From Cellulosilyticum sp. (lineage in GTDB: Bacteria; Bacillota; Clostridia; Lachnospirales; Cellulosilyticaceae): 64,000 nucleotides of DNA. A program made the translations under genes and the position numbers. The notes beneath the pieces were generated by a model. That model saw nothing but the letters and a program-made list of their open reading frames with translations, was not told the DNA's origin and made no database searches. Positions 17,944 through 26,977 of this stretch are shown in pieces (position 1 is the first letter of the stretch; every line of letters begins with the position of its first letter). The stretch covers positions 1 to 64,000 of the forward strand of contig SVDC01000015.1 in NCBI GenBank assembly GCA_015058045.1, read 5' to 3'.

Positions 17944-19686
17944 ATGAAGATGAAAAAATTTTTAACAGGTATAATGATAGCAACGATGATAGCAAGTATG
18001 GGCACCGGATGTGGTAATAAGAGTAGTGAAACAGCAGCTGATCCAAGTACACCAGCTTCTGAAAGTACAGAAACACCAGAACCTACAACAGAGCAGGAGC
18101 CAAATGAATCAGGCTTTGTAGGGCTTGCAGATCGTACACCTACAACGCTTAGAGTATTCTACAAAGACCAACTAGAAGATGTTGAATTTACTGATCCTAT
18201 TGCAGAGAAAATCAAAGAATTAACAGGTGTTACCTTAGAGATTGAACATGCTGTAGGTGGAGATGAACAAGCTATTCCACTTATGGTTGCCAGTGGAGAT
18301 TATCCAGATATGATTTTTGCTAAAGGTGATACAGGGCTTTTAGTAGATGCAGGTGCCATTATTCCTCTTGATGATTATATTGAAGAAAAAGGTGATAATC
18401 TTAAAGCACTTTATGGTGATAACCTTAAAAGACTTAAATACTCAGAAGAAGATCCAACAATTTATACAGTAGGTACATATGGTGTTAACTCAGTCTCTTG
18501 GGAAACAGATGGTAACATGCAGATTCAACATGCTATTTTGAAAGACCAAGGTTATCCAGAAATAAAAACCATTTATCAATTTGAAGAAGCTATTCAAAAG
18601 TATATTGATAAATATCCACAAATTAATGGTCAAGATGCTATTGGACTTTGCTTAATGGGAAGTGACTGGAGATGGCTTATTACAGTGGGAAATGTAGCTT
18701 CAGCAACAGCGGGTATTCCAGATGATGGTGAATGGAAGATTGATGATGAAACTCAAACAGCTATGTACAAATATTTTGATGATGGGGTTAGAGAATACAT
18801 GAAATGGCTCAATCATATGAATGCGATTGGTCTATTAGACCCTGAATCATTTACACATCAAGAAGATGTTTATTATGCAAAACTAGCATCTGGTCGTGTA
18901 CTTGGAACAGCTACCCCTATGTGGGGAACCAATGATGCTAAAAAAGCCTTAGTAGGAGCAGGCATGGAAGAGAGAACAACAGCACCTCTTGCTGTTACCC
19001 TTTCAGAAGATATTCCAGCTGCAACAAGAAAGAATTATGGATTTAGTGGTGGACATGGAATTGGTATCTGTGAAAGTAGTGAAAATAAAGATAAAGCCTT
19101 TGAATTCTTAGATTGGATGTGTACGGAAGAAGCTCAAATTCTTATTAACTGGGGAATTGAAGGAGAAGACTATTATTATGATGAAAATGGTGTAAGAAGA
19201 TTAACACCTGAAAAAGAAGAGATGTTTAAAACAGATAAAGATTTCACTAAAAAGACAGGTATTGTTAAATATCAATATCCATTCCCACAACAGGGAGATG
19301 GGGCAATAGATTCTACAGGAAACTACTTTACCCTTAAGAATAAAGAACAAGTGCTTTCTAATATGACAGAAACAGAAAAAGAGACACTTGCAGCATATGG
19401 TAAAGAGTTATGGATTGATTTCTTCCCAACACCAGAAGAACTTGGTGTGTCAAAACATGGGCAAGCATGGCAATTTAATGTACCAGCAGATAGTGAGCTT
19501 GGTATCTTTAATCAAAAATCAGAAGACTATGTTAAACAAGCAGCAACACAAGCTATTTTAGGTAGTCCAGAAAACTTTGATACAGCATGGGATGAAATGC
19601 TTGCTAAGTTTAAAGAAATGGGTGTAGAAAGTGCTAATGAAGAAATGACTAGATTAACACAAGAAAAGATTCGTTTCTGGGGGTAA
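17944..19686 (+). CDS. Extracellular solute-binding lipoprotein of the sugar importer
   Basis: A 580-residue binding protein. The N-terminus is a lipoprotein signal peptide: MKMKKF, a hydrophobic core, then the lipobox MGTGC with the lipidated Cys at 23. A Ser/Thr/Glu/Pro-rich linker (about 25-60) follows, then a large type-1 binding domain resembling the LipO/YtcQ class that accompanies LplB/LplC permeases. It should sit on the outer face of the membrane and hand oligosaccharides to the permeases. It is the last gene before a strong terminator, and its codon use looks adapted for high expression. The ligand is inferred from the fucosidase and xylosidase around it to be a xyloglucan fragment. 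Confidence 0.92.
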   Translation: MKMKKFLTGIMIATMIASMGTGCGNKSSETAADPSTPASESTETPEPTTEQEPNESGFVGLADRTPTTLRVFYKDQLEDVEFTDPIAEKIKELTGVTLEIEHAVGGDEQAIPLMVASGDYPDMIFAKGDTGLLVDAGAIIPLDDYIEEKGDNLKALYGDNLKRLKYSEEDPTIYTVGTYGVNSVSWETDGNMQIQHAILKDQGYPEIKTIYQFEEAIQKYIDKYPQINGQDAIGLCLMGSDWRWLITVGNVASATAGIPDDGEWKIDDETQTAMYKYFDDGVREYMKWLNHMNAIGLLDPESFTHQEDVYYAKLASGRVLGTATPMWGTNDAKKALVGAGMEERTTAPLAVTLSEDIPAATRKNYGFSGGHGIGICESSENKDKAFEFLDWMCTEEAQILINWGIEGEDYYYDENGVRRLTPEKEEMFKTDKDFTKKTGIVKYQYPFPQQGDGAIDSTGNYFTLKNKEQVLSNMTETEKETLAAYGKELWIDFFPTPEELGVSKHGQAWQFNVPADSELGIFNQKSEDYVKQAATQAILGSPENFDTAWDEMLAKFKEMGVESANEEMTRLTQEKIRFWG

Positions 19687-19759
19687 GTAGATTGATTTTA
19701 AAAGATTTCTTTGAACAGATAATAGAAATGAAGGTTTTAAAATAAGAATAGAACGAATC

Positions 19760-19805
19760 AAACTAAGGGCTAGTTGGCAAAGATCAACAGCCCTTAGTTT
19801 TTAGG
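19760..19805 (+). terminator. Intrinsic terminator after the importer genes
   Basis: AAACTAAGGGCT (19760-19771) pairs with AGCCCTTAGTTT (19789-19800), with a further GTTG/CAAC inner stem and a TTTTTA tail. It separates the importer genes from the alpha-xylosidase gene; partial read-through is possible. Confidence 0.88.
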
Positions 19806-19883
19806 AGACTTATCCTAGATAAGTAGTAGGGTATAAAGAAAAGTAGATAGGTATAAAAGTTTTAAGATAAGGGAGGAAAACAT

Positions 19884-22229
19884 ATGAAGTTTAGTAACGG
19901 CTGTTGGCTTAACAAATTGGGGTTAGAAGTATATACACCACAAGAAGTTTATGATGTTATAAAAAAAGAAAAAAGTGTAGAGGTTATCGTACCTTGTCAA
20001 AGAATTAAAACAAGAGGAGATACATTAGCAGGACCTGTTCTTACATATGAGATTGATTCACCTTTAAAAGATGTTTTTAGAGTGCGTATTAATCATTATA
20101 AAGGAGGTACACATAAGGGACCTGAATATCAATTGCATATAGAAAATCAAGAAATAGAGATAGAAACGCAAAAAGAAAAGTTGGCTATTAAGAGCGGTAA
20201 TTTAGAACTTGTCATGAGTAGTGAAAATGGTTTTAAAATGGACTTTTCTAGAAAAGGAAAGCATCTCACTTCTAGTAGGGGTAAAAGTGCAGCTTATATT
20301 AAAGAGTATGATACCCAGTTTTTAAATGAATGTGTTGAAACGGCGTATATGAGAGAGCAACTAGGCTTGTCAGTAGATGAACTTATTTATGGACTAGGGG
20401 AACGTTTTACACCTTTTATAAAGAATGGGCAAAGTATAGAGACTTGGAATGGTGATGGAGGGACTTCTACAGAACAATCTTATAAAAGTATTCCGTTTTA
20501 TATTAGTAATAGAGGATATGGTGTATTTGTAAACCATCCAGAAAATGTTTCCTTTGAAGTAGGTTCTGAGAAGGTGACAAAGGTTCAATTTAGTGTACCT
20601 GGACAAGTTCTTGAATACTATGTTATTGCAGGGGATAACATGAAGGAAGTTTTAATGAACTATACCACTTTAACTGGTAAACCTGCCTTACCACCTGCAT
20701 GGTCTTTTGGTCTTTGGCTAACCACCTCTTTTACAACCAATTATGATGAAGAAACGGTAACTGGTTTTGTAGATGGCATGGCAGATAGGGATATTCCTCT
20801 TCGTGTATTTCATTTTGATTGTTTCTGGATGAAAGGTTTCCATTGGTGTGACTTTACTTGGGATGATGAAGTTTTTCCAGAGCCTATGGAGATGTTAAAA
20901 AGAATGAAGGAAAAGGGTCTCAAGATTTGTGTATGGATTAATCCTTATATTGGTCAGGCTTCTTCTTTATTTGATGAAGGAAAAGAAAAAGGGTACTTTA
21001 TTAAGAGAAAGAATGGAGATGTATGGCAATTTGATATGTGGCAACCAGGTATGGCTATTGTGGACTTTACAAATCCAGACGCATGTAAATGGTATCAAGA
21101 GAAATTAAGTTATTTACTAGATATGGGTGTAGATTGTTTTAAAACAGATTTTGGTGAAAGAATTCCAACTGAAGGTATTGTTTATCATGATGGTTCTAAT
21201 CCGTTTAAAATGCATAACTATTATACTCAGCTTTATAATAAAGTGGTATTTGAGCTTATTCAGAAGAAAAAAGGTGAAAAAGAAGCCGTACTTTTTGCAC
21301 GTAGTGCCACAGCTGGTGGTCAATGTTTCCCAGTGCATTGGGGTGGAGATTGTGAAGCTAATTATGAATCGATGGCAGAAAGTCTTAGAGGTGGGCTTTC
21401 ATTGTGTCTTTCAGGATTTGGATTCTGGAGCCACGATATAGGTGGATTTGAAAGTACTTCAACGGCAGATGTGTATAAACGTTGGGCAGCCTTTGGACTT
21501 CTCTCTTCTCATAGTCGTTTACATGGTAGTTCTTCTTATCGTGTTCCATGGCTATATGATGAAGAAGCAGTAGATGTTGTAAGATTTTTCTCTAGACTAA
21601 AATGTAAAATGATGCCGTATCTTTTTAAATCAGCATCTGATACAGCAAGAACAGGTGTCTCTACAATGAGAGCGATGATGTTAGAGTTTGAGGAAGATCC
21701 AACCTGTATGTATTTAGATAAACAATATATGCTAGGTGACCATATTTTAGTAGCACCTATTTTTAATGATGAAAGCATAGCAAAATATTACATACCAGAA
21801 GGAAAATGGACTAACTTCTTAACAGATGAAGTGATTGAAGGCGGTAAGTGGGTTACCCAGAAGCATAGTTATCTCAGCATTCCAATGCTAGTAAGACCAA
21901 ATAGCTTGATTGCCATTGGTAAAGAGGAAAATGTACCAGATTATGATTATGCAGATGATGTAAAAATCATAGCCTATCAGCTTGAGGAAGGGAAAGTGGC
22001 TCAAACGCAAGTGATTAACGTCAATGAAGAAATAGAATTAGAAGTTAAAGTATTAAAACAAAACAATACCCTAACTATTGAATATACAGGTGTGGGAAAG
22101 GCTTGGACTATGATATTAAAAGGAGTCCATGGAGTTAAAGAGGTTGAAGGTGGGACAGTTTCTGAATTAGAAGATGGTATACATATTCAGGCAAAGCAAG
22201 AAGTAGGAACGATGGTTTGTTATTTTTAG
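19884..22229 (+). CDS. GH31 alpha-xylosidase (YicI-like)
   Basis: A 781-residue retaining alpha-xylosidase of glycoside hydrolase family 31, very like E. coli YicI in arrangement. It removes alpha-1,6-xylosyl residues from the non-reducing end of xyloglucan oligosaccharides (isoprimeverose units). The N-terminal beta-sandwich contains GLGERFTPFIKNGQ. The catalytic barrel contains the nucleophile in KTDFGERIPT (D422) and the acid/base in HWGGDCEANYESMAE (D489), six and seven residues beyond the YicI equivalents. SGFGFWSHDIGGFE is also conserved. The C-terminal beta domains complete the fold. There is no signal peptide, so it is cytoplasmic. A terminator and AGGGAGG-type site precede it, so it probably has its own promoter within 19806-19880. 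Confidence 0.95.
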   Translation: MKFSNGCWLNKLGLEVYTPQEVYDVIKKEKSVEVIVPCQRIKTRGDTLAGPVLTYEIDSPLKDVFRVRINHYKGGTHKGPEYQLHIENQEIEIETQKEKLAIKSGNLELVMSSENGFKMDFSRKGKHLTSSRGKSAAYIKEYDTQFLNECVETAYMREQLGLSVDELIYGLGERFTPFIKNGQSIETWNGDGGTSTEQSYKSIPFYISNRGYGVFVNHPENVSFEVGSEKVTKVQFSVPGQVLEYYVIAGDNMKEVLMNYTTLTGKPALPPAWSFGLWLTTSFTTNYDEETVTGFVDGMADRDIPLRVFHFDCFWMKGFHWCDFTWDDEVFPEPMEMLKRMKEKGLKICVWINPYIGQASSLFDEGKEKGYFIKRKNGDVWQFDMWQPGMAIVDFTNPDACKWYQEKLSYLLDMGVDCFKTDFGERIPTEGIVYHDGSNPFKMHNYYTQLYNKVVFELIQKKKGEKEAVLFARSATAGGQCFPVHWGGDCEANYESMAESLRGGLSLCLSGFGFWSHDIGGFESTSTADVYKRWAAFGLLSSHSRLHGSSSYRVPWLYDEEAVDVVRFFSRLKCKMMPYLFKSASDTARTGVSTMRAMMLEFEEDPTCMYLDKQYMLGDHILVAPIFNDESIAKYYIPEGKWTNFLTDEVIEGGKWVTQKHSYLSIPMLVRPNSLIAIGKEENVPDYDYADDVKIIAYQLEEGKVAQTQVINVNEEIELEVKVLKQNNTLTIEYTGVGKAWTMILKGVHGVKEVEGGTVSELEDGIHIQAKQEVGTMVCYF

Positions 22230-22239
22230 TGTATGAAAT

Positions 22240-22275
22240 AAAGAGGGCTTAATGAAAATTGAGCTCTTTTTATTT
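22240..22275 (+). terminator. Intrinsic terminator after the alpha-xylosidase gene
   Basis: AAAGAG...CT pairs with AGCTCTTT (stem with a two-base bulge) and is followed by TTTTATTTT. It is a moderate terminator separating the xylosidase from the sensor kinase gene. Confidence 0.6.
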
Positions 22276-22375
22276 TCTGGTTAGTAAAATTTACAGGATA
22301 AGAGATAAGGCTCTTATATGAAATGAATAAAAATATTGCAAATGAATGTGTTAGAATTTTTTGTATGTTATAATT

Positions 22376-22384
22376 AATTGTAAA
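22376..22384 (+). promoter_or_regulatory. Extended -10 promoter of the sensor kinase gene
   Basis: TGTTATAAT fits the extended -10 pattern TG-n-TATAAT, 14 bases before the end of the start-codon region's leader. No good -35 hexamer is seen at 16-18 bases upstream. Confidence 0.5.
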
Positions 22385-22397
22385 AGGGAGGGGGATA

Positions 22398-24203
22398 ATG
22401 GGGAAAATAAATAAAATGATGGAACGTATTAGAAATATGAAAGTACGTCAACAATTATTAGGTATTTATATTATTGTTATTCTTGTTCCTATCTTAATAA
22501 TTGGGGTGTACTTAACCAATATGTTATGTGCGCTAGTAGTAGAAAAGTCTATTAATGAGGCCACAGTTAATATTGAGCGTATTGAAGAGCGTTTAAATGA
22601 AAAGATTAAAATTGCAAATTCAGTAGCAGAAACACTTTATATGGATGAAAAACTACAAAGTATTTTAAGCAAACAGTATGAAGATATTCTGGACTTGGTC
22701 AAGGATTATAAGACAGCGACAGAAATGACGACCTATTTAAGGCACTATAAAGAATTAAGTAGTATTCGAATTTATACAACCAATACGACATTATTAAATA
22801 ACTCCCATTTTATTCAGGTAACGCCTAAGACTAAAGAGAATGCTTGGTATAGAGAAGCAATAGAAAGAGACAGCCGAATGGAGTGGGTTTATAAGTATGA
22901 TGAATATAAAAATGAGTATAATATGTCACTTATTCGTGCATTAAGAAATAAGACAGGAGATTTACTTGGCGTACTTGTCATTAGTTTAGATACCAATAAT
23001 CTTAAATCATTAATAAAAGATGAACCTTATGATACAGTTATTTTGTTAAACAAAAATATAGCTGTATATGGGGAAAATAAGGGGATTTTTGAAGAGAAAC
23101 TAACTAGTATTATAGGTTTATCAAAAAGTGAAGAAAAAAATATACAATTGAAAATGGCGACATCAGATGGAGAAGGATACATTCTTTTGACACATTATAC
23201 ACCAACAAAGACAAGAAGTTCAGATATAGAAATTGGTATGTATATGTCTGTTGAAGCCATTACAAGAGAAACACGTACTATTATTGCTAAGAGTCTTGCT
23301 TGTATTTTTATTAGCCTATTAATTGCTACAACCCTAATGCTAATATTCACTAAACGTTTTTCAAATCGTATTATTTTAGTACGTAAAGAAATGGCAAAGG
23401 TTGTAGCGAATAATTTTGATATAAGAAAAAGTATTCCGGGAAAGGATGAAATTGGAGAACTTTATACAGACATTTATGAGACGGTACAAAGTGTACAAGT
23501 GTTAGTAAAGGAAATTTATGAAGCTAAAGTACAAGAAGAAGCTTTAAAGCGTAGGCAAAAGGAAATGCAATTTGAGATGTTAGCAAGTCAAATTAATCCT
23601 CATTTTCTATATAATACGCTTGAAACCATTAGAATGAATGCCTTATGTAATGGAGAAACAGAGTTAGCACGTATTGTCAAAATGCTTTCGAAGCTATTAA
23701 GGAGAAATCTAGAAGTTTCAGAAAGGCTTGTAACCATTGCTTCTGAACTAGATATGATGAAAGCTTATTTAGAAATTCAGAAGTTTCGTTTTGGGGAGCG
23801 TATTACTTATGAAATTAGTTGTGAGGTAGAAGCAGAGGACTATATAATCTTACCATTACTTATTCAGCCTGTGGTAGAAAATGCTTTTATTCATGGATTG
23901 GAAGGAAAATTAGGAACAGGAATCATAAGGTGTAGATTATTTAAAGTAGAAGATAAATTACATATTGTTATAGAGGATGATGGTTTAGGGATAGAAGAAG
24001 AAAGGCTTAAAAAACTGCAGCTTAGCTTAGAAAGTAAAGAGGATATGGTAGAGCGAGTTGGTTTAAGAAATATCTATAAAAGAATTCAACTGTATTATGA
24101 TAATAATAGACAAAATGAATATGGCATGAGTATAACAAGTGTCGTAAATCAAGGAACTAAGGTAACGATTATACTACCGTTAATAAGAGGGGGAGAGGCA
24201 TGA
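22398..24203 (+). CDS. YesM-type sensor histidine kinase
   Basis: A 601-residue membrane sensor kinase. A membrane helix at about residues 20-42, a long extracellular sensor region (about 45-290) and a second helix (about 292-315) are followed by a HAMP linker. The histidine kinase domain is of the LytS/YesM type with SQINPHFLYNTLETIRMNA (phospho-acceptor H402), and the ATP-binding domain has QPVVENAFIHGL and GLRNIYKRIQLYY. It overlaps the response regulator gene by four bases (ATGA). In related clostridia and bacilli such pairs sense an extracellular sugar or binding-protein complex and activate the adjacent importer and glycosidase genes, which is the expected role here. Confidence 0.93.
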   Translation: MGKINKMMERIRNMKVRQQLLGIYIIVILVPILIIGVYLTNMLCALVVEKSINEATVNIERIEERLNEKIKIANSVAETLYMDEKLQSILSKQYEDILDLVKDYKTATEMTTYLRHYKELSSIRIYTTNTTLLNNSHFIQVTPKTKENAWYREAIERDSRMEWVYKYDEYKNEYNMSLIRALRNKTGDLLGVLVISLDTNNLKSLIKDEPYDTVILLNKNIAVYGENKGIFEEKLTSIIGLSKSEEKNIQLKMATSDGEGYILLTHYTPTKTRSSDIEIGMYMSVEAITRETRTIIAKSLACIFISLLIATTLMLIFTKRFSNRIILVRKEMAKVVANNFDIRKSIPGKDEIGELYTDIYETVQSVQVLVKEIYEAKVQEEALKRRQKEMQFEMLASQINPHFLYNTLETIRMNALCNGETELARIVKMLSKLLRRNLEVSERLVTIASELDMMKAYLEIQKFRFGERITYEISCEVEAEDYIILPLLIQPVVENAFIHGLEGKLGTGIIRCRLFKVEDKLHIVIEDDGLGIEEERLKKLQLSLESKEDMVERVGLRNIYKRIQLYYDNNRQNEYGMSITSVVNQGTKVTIILPLIRGGEA

Positions 24204-25714
24204 AAGTCTTAATTATTGACGATGAACCAAATCTAAGAGCAGGGGTAAAGGTGATTATACCTTGGCAAGATTATGATTTTGAGATTATAGGAGAAGGTAT
24301 AGATGGTGTAGATGGCCTAAATAAAATAATGACATTAATGCCAGACCTTGTTCTTATAGATATTAGAATGCCAGGATTAAGTGGACTAGAAGTAATAGAA
24401 AAGGCAAGAAATAAGGGCTACCAAGGTAAGTTTATTATTACTACAGGTTATTCGGATTTTGAATATGCTAAAAAGGCTATTCATTTAGGGGTAAGCACAT
24501 ATATTTTAAAACCTATAGATGAAGATGAATTATTAAATAGCATAGAAGATATTAGAGGACAAATTATAGAGGAAAAAGAAAAAGAAGAAAAATTAGAGAT
24601 AAGCAATGAGTATATTGAAAAACATACGATAAGAAAGCTTGTCTTAGGGGAAGTTTTAAATTTATATGAGCAAAAACATTATAGACAGATGATAAAGGAA
24701 GAAAAGCAATATTATATAGTAATAGCACAGGTTGAAGGCGAGGAAAAACAGTTAGAAGCTATCTTACATACTTTTAAGAGTAGTTTATTAGAACAAGGAA
24801 GAGGCGGGATCGTACTAAAGATTAATGAACAAATTGTTTTAGCCATGGAGGAGAGTTTGGATTATAAATTACTAGTAAAGCTTCAAGAGCGAATAGAACA
24901 GAAATATAGTACTACTATAAAAATGGCTATAAGTTCTTGTGTAAGTGACTTAAGCAAGCTTAATCAAGGATATGTGCAGGCTAAAGAAAGGCTTCATTAT
25001 ACTTTCCTATTTCCAGAATTAAAGATTATAGAAAGACCAACAGTTCAAACACAAGTAGATTTGAGATATGGTGATGCCAATTGGCTAGGACAAGAGTTGT
25101 TTGCTTTAGTGCAGGTTAATGATGAAACAAAAATAGAAGAAGAGTTACAGACATTAAAATGTTTCTTTAGATCAGGTTGTATAAATAACGAAAAGATTTT
25201 TTCCGTATGTAGTAATACTTTCCTTAATATCAAACAATCTGTAGCCGATACATATAGTGATTTAAAAGACGAATTACCTTTAGGAGAAGTTATTATAGAA
25301 CGTATTTATAGTTGTAAGGATATAGATGATATTATACGGTATATGAAAGGAGAGCTTCTAAAGATTTTACAAGTATTAAAGATTAATACGCCAGAAAGCA
25401 CGATGCAAAAGATTGTTTATTATATTGGAAATAATTATCAGAGGGATTTAAAGTTAGAGTATTTAGCAACGCTATTTAATTATAATAGTGCCTATTTGGG
25501 AAAGAGCTTTAAAAATTATACAGGAAAAAGCTTTAATGTATATTTAGATCAATTAAGAATTAATAAAGCAAAAGAGTTACTATTAAAAGGGGATATGCGA
25601 GTTTATGAAATTGCTCAGATAGTAGGCTATAAACATATGGATTATTTTTACAGTAAGTTTAAGAAATATGTAGGCATAAGTCCATTAGAGTATAAGAAGC
25701 GAGGAGAAGAATGA
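24200..25714 (+). CDS. YesN-type response regulator with AraC DNA-binding domain
   Basis: A 504-residue response regulator. The receiver domain (1-125) has the acidic pair D7-D8, the phospho-acceptor in LIDIRMPG (D54), T82-region and K105 in ILKPID. A variable middle region (130-390) is partly coiled coil and resembles the GGDEF-like linker of YesN proteins. The C-terminal 100 residues are an AraC-type double helix-turn-helix: YLATLFNYNSAYLGKSFKNY and VYEIAQIVGYKHMDYFYSKF, ending KYVGISPLEYKK. It is co-translated with the kinase and likely activates the fucosidase/importer unit and the xylosidase gene. Confidence 0.94.
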   Translation: MKVLIIDDEPNLRAGVKVIIPWQDYDFEIIGEGIDGVDGLNKIMTLMPDLVLIDIRMPGLSGLEVIEKARNKGYQGKFIITTGYSDFEYAKKAIHLGVSTYILKPIDEDELLNSIEDIRGQIIEEKEKEEKLEISNEYIEKHTIRKLVLGEVLNLYEQKHYRQMIKEEKQYYIVIAQVEGEEKQLEAILHTFKSSLLEQGRGGIVLKINEQIVLAMEESLDYKLLVKLQERIEQKYSTTIKMAISSCVSDLSKLNQGYVQAKERLHYTFLFPELKIIERPTVQTQVDLRYGDANWLGQELFALVQVNDETKIEEELQTLKCFFRSGCINNEKIFSVCSNTFLNIKQSVADTYSDLKDELPLGEVIIERIYSCKDIDDIIRYMKGELLKILQVLKINTPESTMQKIVYYIGNNYQRDLKLEYLATLFNYNSAYLGKSFKNYTGKSFNVYLDQLRINKAKELLLKGDMRVYEIAQIVGYKHMDYFYSKFKKYVGISPLEYKKRGEE

Positions 25715-25774
25715 ACTAATAGTAGTAAGTCAAAAGTTTATAAAATAATGGGATTGTGAATAGGTAGTGGTTAA

Positions 25775-26587
25775 GTGATTAATATATTTGATGATTTAAA
25801 AGAGGTTGGTTTTGATAACTTAGGAAAAGTAGACTTATTTCCGCCCAAAGCAGAAATAAGTGAGAAGGAAAAGGAACTTAATAAAAAAAGATTAACTATA
25901 GAGGAAGTACTTTATGATAAAACATACGTTTGTCCAGTATGCAATAAAGAGTTTAAAACTAAAGCAATTCGTTCAGGAAAGAATAGATTATTAACAGTAG
26001 ATCTAGATTTAAAGGCAAACTATGATGTGGCCAATCCTTTACTTTATGAATGTATTGTATGTGAAGAGTGTGGATATGCAGCTCTTAGTAAAAATTTTAA
26101 TGTTTTAACAACAAGTCAGATTAGATGGATTAAAGAGCAGATTTGTACCAGGTATAAAGTACATCATTATCCACCTATTTTAACAGAGAAGGATGGTGTT
26201 TTACGATTTAAGTTGGCATTACTTAATAGTTATGTAAAGAAAGCTAAGGATGGAGAAAAAGGATATATTTGCTTAAAGTTAGCATGGCTCTATAGAGATA
26301 TGAAGGAAAAGGCTTTAGAAGAACTTTTTTTACAACATGCACTAACTGGATTTGAGAATGCATACAATAATGAACGTTTTCCAATCTTTGAACTAGGAGA
26401 ACTCACAACAGCGTATATTATTGCAGATATTCATAGGAGAATGAAAAACTATGATAAAGCAATGCAATGGGTGGGATTTGTGGTGATGGATCGAAGCGTT
26501 TCTCTAAGGTTAAAGACTAAAGCCCTCCATTTAAAAGGTGTTATATCAGAAGAAAAAAGAAATGCAGAAGAAAATAAGATAGAATAA
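25775..26587 (+). CDS. DUF2225 family protein with zinc-binding Cys pairs
   Basis: A 270-residue cytoplasmic protein. The first half has a rubredoxin-like zinc site: CPVCNKEF (about residues 48-55) and CIVCEECGYAA (about 88-98). The second half is alpha-helical and TPR-like (LAWLYRDMKEKALEELFLQHAL, then repeated amphipathic helices). This matches the DUF2225 family, common in Firmicutes and of unknown function. It begins with GTG; the ribosome site (GGTAGTGG) is weak. Its 3' end overlaps a long palindromic terminator, so the last codons are part of the hairpin. It sits 60 bases after the YesN gene but has no evident link to sugar uptake. Confidence 0.75.
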   Translation: MINIFDDLKEVGFDNLGKVDLFPPKAEISEKEKELNKKRLTIEEVLYDKTYVCPVCNKEFKTKAIRSGKNRLLTVDLDLKANYDVANPLLYECIVCEECGYAALSKNFNVLTTSQIRWIKEQICTRYKVHHYPPILTEKDGVLRFKLALLNSYVKKAKDGEKGYICLKLAWLYRDMKEKALEELFLQHALTGFENAYNNERFPIFELGELTTAYIIADIHRRMKNYDKAMQWVGFVVMDRSVSLRLKTKALHLKGVISEEKRNAEENKIE

Positions 26588-26628
26588 AAATAGGACAGCT
26601 TAGAGCTGTCCTATTTTTATTCTATCTT
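26576..26628. terminator. 25-bp perfect inverted repeat, bidirectional terminator
   Basis: Two 25-base arms (26576-26600 and 26604-26628) are perfectly complementary with a 3-base gap. The stem includes GGACAGCT/AGCTGTCC and flanking A-rich/T-rich stretches that supply the T run in both directions. It covers the stop of the DUF2225 gene and ends a few bases before the ferredoxin stop on the other strand. Confidence 0.92.
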
Positions 26629-26631
26629 ATT

Positions 26632-26823
26632 TCACTCTACTGTAATGGCTTCGACAGGGCAAGAAGCAGCAGCTTCTTCAGCATCATCTGTAAGCTCTTC
26701 AGGTACTTCATCTACATGAGCTATTGCTTTTCCGTCATCATCATCCATAGTAAAAACATCTGGGCAAATAGAGGGACAAAGGCCACAACCAATACAAGTA
26801 TCTTTATCAACATGTGCTTTCAT
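26632..26823 (-). CDS. Monocluster [4Fe-4S] ferredoxin
   Basis: A 63-residue acidic electron carrier. CIGCGLCPSICP gives Cys 10, 13, 16 and 20, and a distant Cys lies in ASCPVEAI near the C-terminus. A second complete CxxCxxC set is missing, so this is the single-cluster type (as in Thermotoga or Desulfovibrio), where Cys10, 13, 16 and the distal Cys bind the cluster. It should accept electrons from the PFOR encoded at 4288-7815 and pass them to hydrogenase or NAD(P)H-forming enzymes not in this window. AGGAGG lies six bases before the ATG. Confidence 0.93.
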   Translation of the reverse strand: MKAHVDKDTCIGCGLCPSICPDVFTMDDDDGKAIAHVDEVPEELTDDAEEAAASCPVEAITVE

Positions 26824-26977
26824 GAGGACCTCCTAGGTAGTTATAAAAATTACAGAGATAGTATAGGCAAAAAAAGTGTAAGATTATACTAATTTAGAGA
26901 AATTTAAAGGGATTTATTGAAAAAAAAACAGAATTCGTATATAGTGTTAAAAATAAAGCAAGAAAAGGAGATGAGTA

